Shown: piece by piece, positions 17,560 through 24,882 of the stretch
Numbering within the stretch: position 1 is the stretch's first letter
How the letters are laid out: each line of letters starts with the position of its first letter
NCBI RefSeq assembly: GCF_026013605.1
Contig: NZ_JAPDPJ010000054.1
Span: 1-42,430, forward strand
Length of the DNA stretch: 42,430 nucleotides
Origin: Plebeiibacterium sediminum
GTDB taxonomy: Bacteria > Bacteroidota > Bacteroidia > Bacteroidales > Marinilabiliaceae
Reading direction: 5' to 3'
Made by a program: the position numbers and the translations under genes
The notes under the pieces: generated by a model
The model's input: only the letters and a program-made list of their open reading frames with translations
The model's database searches: none
Told to the model about the DNA's origin: nothing

Positions 17560-18081
17560 ATGAATTTAATTAAAAATCTTATTGTTGGATTGGTACTTAT
17601 GACAGCCACTGTTGCTTCTGCCCAATCCGGGTTAAAGTTTGGTCATGTGAACACTCAGGAAATATTAAGTGTTATGCCCGAATTAAAAACCATAGATGAG
17701 CAGTTGCAAGCTGAGTACACTCAGTTGGAAACTCAGCTTACAGATATGCAACAAACTTTAAAAGGGTTACAGCAAGAGTATATACAAAAAATGCAAGCTA
17801 ATACATTAGCACCTGAAGAAAGAAGTTCTTTGGAAACTCAAATTCAGGAAATGAATAACAAAGTGCAGACTTTTTATCAACAGTCACAACAGTCGCTACA
17901 ACAAAAGGAGCAAGAGTTAAAAACTCCTGTTTTTGAGAAAGTGACTAATGCAATTAAGGATGTTGGTGCAGAAAATGGTTTTTTGTATATATTTGAAGAA
18001 ATTGGTGGTTTAACAGTGTATAAGTCTCAAAAAAGTGTAGATGTTGCACCTCTTGTTAAAGCTAAATTAGGAATCCAATAA
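17560..18081 (+). CDS. OmpH/Skp family periplasmic chaperone (copy 2)
   Basis: 173 residues with signal peptide 1-22 (VASAQ). 'LKFGHVNTQEILSVMPELKTIDEQLQ', a Gln-rich coiled coil (about 60-125) and 'AENGFLYIFEEIGGLTVYKSQKSVDVAPLVKAKLGI'. It is much closer to copy 3 than to copy 1 (FGHVN start, KSVDV end), indicating a later tandem duplication. 117 bp separate it from copy 1, 29 bp from copy 3. Confidence 0.9.
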   Translation: MNLIKNLIVGLVLMTATVASAQSGLKFGHVNTQEILSVMPELKTIDEQLQAEYTQLETQLTDMQQTLKGLQQEYIQKMQANTLAPEERSSLETQIQEMNNKVQTFYQQSQQSLQQKEQELKTPVFEKVTNAIKDVGAENGFLYIFEEIGGLTVYKSQKSVDVAPLVKAKLGIQ

Positions 18082-18110
18082 AATTAGGAATAATTAAAAA
18101 TTGAATTATA

Positions 18111-18623
18111 ATGAAATCTATAAAGTTATTATTAGTTGTTGTTACCATTTTAGTTAGTTCAAGTGCATTTGCTCAGGACTTAAAGTTTGGTCACGTTAAT
18201 ATTCAAAAATTAGTTGCTGAATTACCAGCAAAACTAGAAGCAGATAAAACATTACAACAAGAGGCTCAAAAATTAGAGTCGAACCTTAAAGTAATGAACG
18301 AAGAGCTTGAGGCAAAGTATACAGATTATATGGAAAAGAGAGATACTTTACCAGAGTTAATCCGTGCTACAAAAGAAAAAGAGCTTCAGGAAATTAATAG
18401 CAGATTACAAAATTTCCAGGCAATGGCCTCTCAGGATTTACAAAAAAAGGAGCAAGTACTTTTACAGCCAATCATTGAAGCGGTGCAAAAAGCAATTGAT
18501 GAAGTAGGTGCTGAAAATGGATTTATCTATATTTTTGATGTTAGTTCAAGAGTAGTGGTTTACCACTCAGAAAAAAGTGTAGATGTTGAAGAATTGGTTA
18601 AAGCAAAATTGGCAACTCTTTAA
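18111..18623 (+). CDS. OmpH/Skp family periplasmic chaperone (copy 3)
   Basis: 170 residues with signal peptide 1-21 (SAFAQ). 'LKFGHVNIQKLVAELPAKLEADKTLQ', coiled coil, 'AENGFIYIFDVSSRVVVYHSEKSVDVEELVKAKLA'. Third member of the array behind bamA and the closest relative of copy 2. The operon ends at the palindromic terminator 18651-18680. Confidence 0.9.
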   Translation: MKSIKLLLVVVTILVSSSAFAQDLKFGHVNIQKLVAELPAKLEADKTLQQEAQKLESNLKVMNEELEAKYTDYMEKRDTLPELIRATKEKELQEINSRLQNFQAMASQDLQKKEQVLLQPIIEAVQKAIDEVGAENGFIYIFDVSSRVVVYHSEKSVDVEELVKAKLATL

Positions 18624-18642
18624 TAGATTATAACAAACTTAT

Positions 18643-18650
18643 TATATTTG
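18643..18650 (+). promoter_or_regulatory. Possible -7 box of murI
   Basis: TATATTTG lies directly before the palindromic terminator and 39 bp before the murI ATG. A start site about 7 bp downstream would fall inside the palindrome. -33 not evident. Confidence 0.4.
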
Positions 18651-18680
18651 AGGATGACTAATATTAGTCATCCTTTTTTG
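18651..18680 (+). terminator. Terminator of the bamA-ompH operon
   Basis: A perfect 24-bp palindrome (half-site AGGATGACTAAT, 18651-18674) overlaps a run of T at 18673-18679, just ahead of murI. Confidence 0.85.
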
Positions 18681-18688
18681 TTTTTATT

Positions 18689-19516
18689 ATGAGTGATAAT
18701 ATTGGACCAATCGCAGTTTTCGATTCAGGGTATGGAGGTTTAACTGTGCTGGATAAATTAAGAAAACAAATGCCTGAGTATGATTTTTTGTATCTCGGGG
18801 ATAATGCCAGAACTCCCTATGGAACCAGATCCTTTGATATAGTGTATGAATATACATTGCAGGCAGTTAAAAAATTGTTTTCTATGGGATGTCATTTAGT
18901 TATTTTGGCTTGTAATACAGCATCTGCAAAAGCACTTCGCAATATTCAACAAAAGGATTTACCACTAATAGCACCAGAAAAACGGGTCTTAGGCGTAATT
19001 CGTCCTAGCGCTGAGGCGGTAGCAAACTATACAAAAACAAATAAAGTTGGTGTTTTAGGAACTATTGGAACCGTTCAGTCATTATCATATCCTATTGAAC
19101 TAAAAAAGCAAAATGAAGCTCTCGAAGTATTCCAGGAAGCTTGTCCAATGTGGGTTCCTCTAGTCGAAAATGGCGAAGGAGAGAATGAAGGTGCGGACTA
19201 TTTTATAAAAAAGAATGTTCATCAATTGATGAATCAAGATAGAGATATTGATACCGTAATATTAGGTTGCACGCATTATCCATTGTTACTAAACAAAATT
19301 GAGCAATATCTACCCAGTAATGTATGTGTTATTTCTCAAGGTGATATTGTCGCTTCAAGCTTAAAAGACTATTTAAAACGTCATCCAGAGATGGATATTA
19401 AATGTAGTAAAGGTGGAATTACTCAGTTTTATACAACAGAAAATGTTGAGAAGTTTAAGCAAACAGCTGGTTATTTTTTAAATGAAGAGATTAGTGTAAA
19501 TAGCTTACATCTATAA
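18689..19516 (+). CDS. murI: Glutamate racemase
   Basis: 275 residues. Interconverts L- and D-glutamate with a two-cysteine, cofactor-free mechanism, supplying D-Glu for peptidoglycan. Signatures: 'IAVFDSGYGGLTVLDKL', 'LGDNARTPYGTRS', 'LVILACNTASAKALR' (first Cys) and 'TVILGCTHYPLLLNKIE' (second Cys). The ATG follows the upstream terminator by only 9 bp past its T-run, so it is probably transcribed from its own promoter. It faces manA and shares a terminator with it. Confidence 0.96.
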   Translation: MSDNIGPIAVFDSGYGGLTVLDKLRKQMPEYDFLYLGDNARTPYGTRSFDIVYEYTLQAVKKLFSMGCHLVILACNTASAKALRNIQQKDLPLIAPEKRVLGVIRPSAEAVANYTKTNKVGVLGTIGTVQSLSYPIELKKQNEALEVFQEACPMWVPLVENGEGENEGADYFIKKNVHQLMNQDRDIDTVILGCTHYPLLLNKIEQYLPSNVCVISQGDIVASSLKDYLKRHPEMDIKCSKGGITQFYTTENVEKFKQTAGYFLNEEISVNSLHL

Positions 19517-19520
19517 AAGT

Positions 19521-19568
19521 AAAATGGTTTATCATTAATCCTTTTAAATAATGATAAACCATTTTTTT
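19521..19568. terminator. Bidirectional terminator between murI and manA
   Basis: A 17-bp perfect stem (19521-19537 with 19549-19565) with an 11-nt loop, flanked by A-run and T-run. It serves both convergent genes. Confidence 0.9.
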
Positions 19569-19574
19569 AGTGGC

Positions 19575-20561
19575 TTAAAGCTTTATATATACTTCTAATA
19601 ATTTACAGCTATTATCAGGTGTAATTTCAATAGATTGAATACTGGCAGGCACAAGTATTGTTTCACCTTTTTTAATGGATTCTTTAGTGCCATTTTCGCA
19701 AATTATAGTTGCAGAACCTTCAGTACACATGTATACAACAAAAGAATTAAGCAGATATACATCTCTTAATAATGTTTCAGTCAGGTTTAAAAAATTTGTT
19801 ACAAAGTATTCGCAAGCAGCGATATTTACTGTTTCGTTCAGGTCATTTTTATCGTAGCTAATTTTGTCGTTGGTACTTTTGTAATCTATTACGTCCAATG
19901 CTAAATCAGTATGTAATTCCCGTTCTTTTCCGGAAGCATCTTTTCGGTTGTAATCATAAATTCTATAGGTAACATCAGATGTTTGCTGAATTTCTGCCAA
20001 AAGAATACCTGCTCCAATGGCATGTATTTCGCCAGCAGGAATAAAAAATGCATCTTCACGCTCAACTTTATGCGATTTTAATAACGAAGTAATTTCATTC
20101 TTCTTAAACGCTTCCAGATACTGTTCCTTACTTGATGGTTCGTTAAATCCTGAAATTAACTGGCTGCCTTGTTCTGCATCAATAACATACCACATTTCAG
20201 TTTTGCCGTATGCATTATGGCGCTCTCTTGCGATATTATCGTTGGGATGTACCTGTATAGAAAGATCCTGAGTAGCATCAATAAATTTAAATAGCAAAGG
20301 AAACTCCTTATCGAATTTATTAAAAACAGGATCGCCCACGATTTCTCCCATATATATTTCTATTATCTCTTCCAGTGAATTTCCTTCCAGAAATCCGTTT
20401 GAGACAACAGAAACATCTCCTTGAACACCCGATAATTCCCAGGATTCACCAATGTTATCCTCGTTGCTTTCTTTGTTCAGGATAGTTCTGAGTTTGTTTC
20501 CGCCCCAAATGGTATTCTTTAATATGGGTTTAAATTTTAAAGGGTATAATGAAGTATTCAT
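19575..20561 (-). CDS. manA: Mannose-6-phosphate isomerase, class I (short form)
   Basis: 328 residues, typical of the short Gram-positive/Bacteroidota PMI form. Interconverts fructose-6-P and mannose-6-P, feeding GDP-mannose and surface glycans. Cupin fold with Zn ligands in 'LSIQVHPNDNIARERHNAYGKTEMWYVID' (Gln, His, Glu) and the later 'AFFIPAGEIHAIGAGILLAEIQQTSDVTYRIYDYNR' (His plus catalytic Arg). 'YPLKFKPILKNTIWGGNKLR' is the standard N-terminus. It stands alone on the minus strand. Confidence 0.93.
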   Translation of the reverse strand: MNTSLYPLKFKPILKNTIWGGNKLRTILNKESNEDNIGESWELSGVQGDVSVVSNGFLEGNSLEEIIEIYMGEIVGDPVFNKFDKEFPLLFKFIDATQDLSIQVHPNDNIARERHNAYGKTEMWYVIDAEQGSQLISGFNEPSSKEQYLEAFKKNEITSLLKSHKVEREDAFFIPAGEIHAIGAGILLAEIQQTSDVTYRIYDYNRKDASGKERELHTDLALDVIDYKSTNDKISYDKNDLNETVNIAACEYFVTNFLNLTETLLRDVYLLNSFVVYMCTEGSATIICENGTKESIKKGETILVPASIQSIEITPDNSCKLLEVYIKL

Positions 20562-20660
20562 AATTGCCAGATTTTATCATTTAAGTTGATAAAGGTACAA
20601 AATCAATACTTCAGGCCATATATTGCCTGTATTAAATGCTGATTTTATTATAACAAAATG

Positions 20661-20668
20661 TAACTTTG
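20661..20668 (+). promoter_or_regulatory. -7 box of engB
   Basis: TAACTTTG ends 12 bp before the ATG at 20681. The TTG inside the box can be mistaken for a start codon. Implies a very short leader. Confidence 0.55.
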
Positions 20669-20680
20669 CACAAAAAACTG

Positions 20681-21277
20681 ATGGAAATTAAACAAGCAGA
20701 ATTTCTTACTTCAAGTGCAAAACCTGCTCAATGTCCTAAACCTGATAAACCTGAATACGCATTTATCGGAAGATCTAACGTTGGAAAATCTTCTTTGATT
20801 AATATGCTGTGTAATCGGAATTCACTGGCTAAAACTTCTTCTACTCCAGGAAAAACACAGTTAATAAATCATTTTGTTATTAATGATGATTGGTATTTGG
20901 TTGACTTACCCGGATATGGTTATGCAAAAGTATCGAAAACCCAAAGGAAAGAATTTAAGTTAATCATTGATGGCTATTTAAGACATAGATCTAACCTGAT
21001 GTGCTTGTTTATTTTGATTGATATCAGACATAAACCGCAAAAGGTAGATTTAGAGTTTATGTTTCAAATGGGTAACTGGGGTATTCCTTTTGTTATTGTA
21101 TTTACAAAATCTGATAAGCTTAAACCTGAAGAAATTGAAAAAAATACAACCGACTATAAAAATGCTCTTTTGGAGGATTGGGATGAATTACCTCAGTATT
21201 TTGTGTCATCTGCAGTAAAAAAAGAGGGGCAGGAAGAGATTTTATCTTTTATTGATGAAGTAAATAAAAGTTGGTAA
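20681..21277 (+). CDS. engB: Ribosome biogenesis GTP-binding protein EngB (YsxC/YihA)
   Basis: 198 residues from the ATG at 20681. The upstream in-frame TTG (20666) is part of the -7 promoter box and is rejected. TRAFAC GTPase needed for large-subunit assembly. G1 GRSNVGKS at 30-37, G2 'TPGKTQLINHF', G3 'DLPGYGYAKV', G4 'TKSDK', G5 'SSAVKKEG'. The N-terminal 'IKQAEFLTSS' is typical. Single gene between manA and prs. Confidence 0.95.
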   Translation: MEIKQAEFLTSSAKPAQCPKPDKPEYAFIGRSNVGKSSLINMLCNRNSLAKTSSTPGKTQLINHFVINDDWYLVDLPGYGYAKVSKTQRKEFKLIIDGYLRHRSNLMCLFILIDIRHKPQKVDLEFMFQMGNWGIPFVIVFTKSDKLKPEEIEKNTTDYKNALLEDWDELPQYFVSSAVKKEGQEEILSFIDEVNKSW

Positions 21278-21363
21278 GAGTTCATCTTACTTAAAGAAAT
21301 TTCTAACTATAAGGAAACAATTTAAATAGCGCGCTGTGGCAGTTATAACAATGATGATTTTTA

Positions 21364-21371
21364 TATCTTTG
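21364..21371 (+). promoter_or_regulatory. -7 box of prs
   Basis: TATCTTTG followed by CAGC, 41 bp before the prs start. The same TATCTTTGCAG string precedes rplY and hup. Confidence 0.55.
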
Positions 21372-21412
21372 CAGCGTCTTAAAAATAATTAATAGAAAAA
21401 CAACAATTTGCG

Positions 21413-22351
21413 ATGCCACCAAAAGCACCCATTAAAATTTTTTCGGGAACATCTAGCCGTTATTTGACCGAGAAAATAAGTCATTATTCCGGTAGGGATT
21501 TGGGAAATATTAAAAAGTTGAACTTCAGTGACGGCGAGTTTGCCGTGGGTTTTCAGGAGACAATCAGGGGGTCTCATGTATTCCTGATTCAATCAACATT
21601 TCCGCCAGCAGATAATTTGTTGGAGTTATTAATGATGATTGATGCAGCCAAAAGAGCTTCGGCATATAAAATTGTTGCCGTGATACCGTATTTTGGTCTT
21701 GCTCGTCAGGATAGAAAAGATCAACCCCGTGTATCTATCGGGGCTAAATTAGCCGCTGATATGCTTACTGCAGCAGGAATTGACAGGTTAATTACAATGG
21801 ACCTTCATGCAGATCAAATTCAGGGATTTTTTGATCTTCCGGTTGATCACCTGTATGCGTCTTCTATTTTCTTACCACATATCAAGAGTATGAATCTTGA
21901 TGATTTGGTAATAGCTTCACCAGATGTGGGTGGTAGTAAAAGAGCAAGTACTTATTCTAAATTTCTTGGTACACCTATGGTAATCTGTCATAAATCAAGG
22001 GCAAAAGCCAACGTGGTAAGCGAAATGAGAATAATTGGAGATGTTAAGGATAAAAATGTGATCATTGTAGATGATATGATTGATACAGCTGGAACCTTAA
22101 CAAAAGCTGCCGATATGATGATGGAAGAAGGAGCAAAAAGTGTAAGAGCAATTGCTACACACCCTGTTCTTTCAGGTTCTGCATATGAAAATATCGAAAA
22201 CTCTTCATTAGAAGAATTATTTGTTACAGATTCTATTCCTTTAAAAAAGGAATCTAAAAAGATAAAAGTTCTTTCAATTGCTGAGTTATTGGCAGATACG
22301 ATTGAAAAAGTTTATTATTATAAGTCAATTAGTAATCAATTTTTAATATAA
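21413..22351 (+). CDS. prs: Ribose-phosphate pyrophosphokinase
   Basis: 312 residues. Makes PRPP from ribose-5-phosphate and ATP for nucleotide, His and Trp synthesis. Motifs: 'IFSGTSSRYLTEKISHYSG', 'FSDGEFAV', the flexible loop 'YFGLARQDRKDQPRVSIGAKL', 'TMDLHADQIQGFF' and the PRPP-binding 'VIIVDDMIDTAGTL'. Own promoter; the next gene, rplY, has another. Confidence 0.96.
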   Translation: MPPKAPIKIFSGTSSRYLTEKISHYSGRDLGNIKKLNFSDGEFAVGFQETIRGSHVFLIQSTFPPADNLLELLMMIDAAKRASAYKIVAVIPYFGLARQDRKDQPRVSIGAKLAADMLTAAGIDRLITMDLHADQIQGFFDLPVDHLYASSIFLPHIKSMNLDDLVIASPDVGGSKRASTYSKFLGTPMVICHKSRAKANVVSEMRIIGDVKDKNVIIVDDMIDTAGTLTKAADMMMEEGAKSVRAIATHPVLSGSAYENIENSSLEELFVTDSIPLKKESKKIKVLSIAELLADTIEKVYYYKSISNQFLI

Positions 22352-22357
22352 TTTGAT

Positions 22358-22365
22358 TATCTTTG
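22358..22365 (+). promoter_or_regulatory. -7 box of rplY
   Basis: TATCTTTG followed by CAGCC. It gives an 80-nt leader before the ATG at 22451. A small GCC/GGC hairpin follows it; no known leader motif is recognised. Confidence 0.55.
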
Positions 22366-22450
22366 CAGCCGCCTTAGGGCAAATCGTGTGATGGGAAGTA
22401 AATGTTTCATTACTAATGATTTATTTTGAGTAGCACATAAAATTAAGAAA

Positions 22451-23023
22451 ATGCAAAAGATTGAATTAAAAGGTTCAAAGAGAGAAGTTATTGGTAAAAA
22501 AGCTACCAAAGAACTTCGTAAAGAAGAAAAAGTACCTGGAGTACTTTATGGTGGAAATGAAGTAGTTCATTTCGCTATCGAAGAAAAGCAACTTAAAGCT
22601 TTAGTATATACACCACATGTATATATCGTTAAGTTAACAGTTGATGGAGTTGAAGTTGAAGCTATCTTACAAGACATTCAATTTCACCCAGTAAGTGATA
22701 GAATTCTTCATATTGATTTCTTACAAATCTTTGAAGATAAGCCTGTAGTTATTGAAATACCAGTTAAACTTGAAGGTTTTGCAGAAGGTGTTAAAGCAGG
22801 GGGTAGATTAACTCTTGAACAACGTAAATTACGTGTTAAAGGTTTACCAGCTAATTTACCAAATACATTAAATGTAAATATTGATGCACTTAAATTAGGT
22901 GACTCAATTCAAGTTGGAGCGTTAGCTTTTGATAACTTAGAATTATTAAATGCTAAGAACTCTACAGTTGCTGCAGTTAAGCTTACAAGAGCAGCTCGTG
23001 CAGCAGCACAGCAACAAAGCTAA
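22451..23023 (+). CDS. rplY: 50S ribosomal protein L25/general stress protein Ctc
   Basis: 190 residues: the long CTC form, with an N-terminal L25 domain (1-95, 'LKGSKREVIGKKATKELRKEEKVPGVLYGG', 'ILQDIQFHPVSDRILHIDFL') that binds 5S rRNA. A C-terminal beta domain follows ('KPVVIEIPVKLEGFAEGVKAGGRL', 'LRVKGLPANLP'), ending in an Ala/Arg-rich tail. It lies between prs and pth, the usual neighbour, and is followed by a terminator. Confidence 0.95.
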   Translation: MQKIELKGSKREVIGKKATKELRKEEKVPGVLYGGNEVVHFAIEEKQLKALVYTPHVYIVKLTVDGVEVEAILQDIQFHPVSDRILHIDFLQIFEDKPVVIEIPVKLEGFAEGVKAGGRLTLEQRKLRVKGLPANLPNTLNVNIDALKLGDSIQVGALAFDNLELLNAKNSTVAAVKLTRAARAAAQQQS

Positions 23024-23046
23024 TTGTAATTTTATTACATATTGGG

Positions 23047-23076
23047 GCCTCCATATTTCTAATATGGAGGCTTTTG
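23047..23076 (+). terminator. Terminator of rplY
   Basis: GCCTCCATAT (23047-23056) pairs with ATATGGAGGC (23062-23071) around a 5-nt loop, followed by TTTT. Confidence 0.8.
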
Positions 23077-23108
23077 TATTTTATCCGTAAACCATTAATG
23101 CGGAAAAT

Positions 23109-23723
23109 ATGATTTTTAGGTTTTTATTTAAAAATAAAAAGGAAAAGATACCGGGCGAAATGAAGTATTTAGTTGTGGGATTAGGTAATATTGGAAGTGA
23201 GTATGTTGATACCAGACATAATATTGGTTTTAATGTTTTAGATGAGCTTGCGAAACAAGAGGATCTAAAATTTGAAAACCTAAGATATGGTGCTGTTGCA
23301 AATTATAAGTTTAAAGGAAAGAATTTAATCTTATTAAAGCCAAGTACATACATGAACCTAAGTGGAAAAGCAATTAGATATTGGATGCAGCAGGAGAAAA
23401 TTCTGCCTGAGAATCTATTGGTTATAGTAGATGATTTAGCATTACCTTTCGGGTCAATTCGTATGCGGCAGAAAGGAAGTGATGCCGGACATAATGGATT
23501 AAAGAATATTCAAGAACTCTTTGGTCATAATAATTACAGTCGGATCAGGTTTGGTATAGGTGATAATTACTCCAGAGGAAAGCAGATCGATTATGTGTTG
23601 GGAAAATGGTCAGATGGTGAATTTGCAGAATTACCATTGTTAATTGATCATGCCATTAAGATGGTTAAGGGGTTTGTTACAATAGGCGCCTCCAGAACTA
23701 TGAATGAATACAATAAAAAATAA
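23109..23723 (+). CDS. pth: Peptidyl-tRNA hydrolase
   Basis: 204 residues from the ATG at 23109. A second ATG at 23160 gives the 187-residue core beginning MKYLVVGLGNIG, so the true start is open between the two. Recycles peptidyl-tRNA. Conserved 'GLGNIGSEYVDTRHNIGFNVLD' (catalytic His in TRHN), 'LLKPSTYMNLSGKA', 'VIVDDLALPFGSIRMRQKGSDAGHNGLKN' and 'RIRFGIGD'. It leads a short run with the S4-domain and DUF4924 genes. Confidence 0.94.
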   Translation: MIFRFLFKNKKEKIPGEMKYLVVGLGNIGSEYVDTRHNIGFNVLDELAKQEDLKFENLRYGAVANYKFKGKNLILLKPSTYMNLSGKAIRYWMQQEKILPENLLVIVDDLALPFGSIRMRQKGSDAGHNGLKNIQELFGHNNYSRIRFGIGDNYSRGKQIDYVLGKWSDGEFAELPLLIDHAIKMVKGFVTIGASRTMNEYNKK

Positions 23724-23728
23724 GCTTT

Positions 23729-24121
23729 ATGGATGAAGGTGTTCGTATTGATAAGTATTTGTGGGCCATTAGAGTGTTTAAAACCCGTAGTATAGCAGCA
23801 GAGGCAATAAAAAAGGGCAGGGTTATGATTGATGGACAGCCAGTAAAAAACTCCAGGGTAGTAAAGGTTGGTATGACGATTAATGTAAAATTTCCACCTA
23901 TTACCCGTTCATTTAAAGTTTTGGCTATTAGTGGTAAGCGAATGGGTGCAAAATTGGTTCCTGATTTTATGAAAGAAGTTACTACAGATGATCAAATAGA
24001 GTTAATGGAACTTACCCGGATGTCTAATGCAATGGGGAGACGAAAGGGACTTGGCAGACCCACTAAAAAAGAACGCAGAGAGCTTGATAAACTGGACGAA
24101 GTTGATGATTGGGACTTCTAA
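23729..24121 (+). CDS. S4-domain RNA-binding protein (Hsp15/RqcP-like)
   Basis: 130 residues. An S4 fold occupies the first 60 ('VRIDKYLWAIRVFKTRSIAAEAIKKGRVMIDGQPVKNSRVVKVGMTI') followed by a basic tail ('NAMGRRKGLGRPTKKERRELDKLDE'). Hsp15 binds stalled 50S subunits carrying peptidyl-tRNA, and RqcP acts in ribosome quality control. Sitting 5 bp after pth, it is consistent with a joint role in rescuing stalled 50S-peptidyl-tRNA complexes (inference). Confidence 0.85.
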   Translation: MDEGVRIDKYLWAIRVFKTRSIAAEAIKKGRVMIDGQPVKNSRVVKVGMTINVKFPPITRSFKVLAISGKRMGAKLVPDFMKEVTTDDQIELMELTRMSNAMGRRKGLGRPTKKERRELDKLDEVDDWDF

Positions 24122-24169
24122 TCATTACATTATATATTAGCGCTTAAAATAACAGATAACTGATACAGG

Positions 24170-24736
24170 ATGATTGTAGCAAGAGAAAAAAGACAAAGTA
24201 ATATTATTGAGTACATATTATATATGTGGCAAATTGAGGATTTAATAAGGGCTTATAAGTTCGATATTGAAGCTATTAAAACTGGTATTATCCCTCAATA
24301 TAATATGTCGGGTGATTTGCTGCAGGAAACAATAGATTGGTATGATAACCTCATTGAAATGATGAAACTGGAGCAAATCCAGGAAAAAGGGCATTTACAG
24401 GTTATTTCTAATCTGGTTAATGACTTAAACAGGCTGCATGTACAATTGCTGAACGAATCTACTGAAGTCGCATATCGTCATATTTATAATGCAACCTTAC
24501 CCTTTATTAAGGAATTTGATGAGAAAACAGGAAAGAGCTTAAGTAATGAGATCGAATTATGTCTTACAGGTATTTATAGTCAGTTTCTGCTAAGATTACA
24601 AGGTAAAGAGGTATCCAAAGGAACTCAGGAGGCCATTAAGTCTTTCAGTAATTATTTAGCCTTCTTAGGAGCTAAATTTCAGGAAGAACAAGAGGATGAA
24701 AAAACGAAAAATCTGGGAGATGTTTCTTTTAATTAA
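24170..24736 (+). CDS. DUF4924 family protein
   Basis: 188 residues, predicted all-helical and acidic at the C-terminus, no signal peptide. It matches the Bacteroidota-specific DUF4924 family ('REKRQSNIIEYILYMWQIEDLIRAYKFD', 'HLQVISNLVNDLNRLHVQLL'). Last of the pth-S4-DUF4924 run, converging on rng. Function unknown. Confidence 0.75.
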   Translation: MIVAREKRQSNIIEYILYMWQIEDLIRAYKFDIEAIKTGIIPQYNMSGDLLQETIDWYDNLIEMMKLEQIQEKGHLQVISNLVNDLNRLHVQLLNESTEVAYRHIYNATLPFIKEFDEKTGKSLSNEIELCLTGIYSQFLLRLQGKEVSKGTQEAIKSFSNYLAFLGAKFQEEQEDEKTKNLGDVSFN

Positions 24737-24850
24737 AGATATGTTTTATTGATATGAAACGAATCTTGAGTAGGTTTATCTCACAAAAGAAGATGATCCT
24801 ATTTTGTGAGTTCCATCTGAGCTTAAAAAATAAAATATAAAAAGATGAAA

Positions 24851-24882
24851 AAGGGCTGTTCTTTTGAACAACCCTTTTTTTT
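24851..24882. terminator. Bidirectional terminator between DUF4924 and rng
   Basis: GGGCTGTTC/GAACAACCC stem (one mismatch) with a TTTT loop. A T-run of eight follows on the plus strand and an A-run flanks the other side. It abuts the rng stop codon. Confidence 0.8.

Noticed and set aside
22366-22450. Known ribosomal-protein leader motif before rplY
   Set aside because: Only a small hairpin is visible and it does not match a leader structure I can name.
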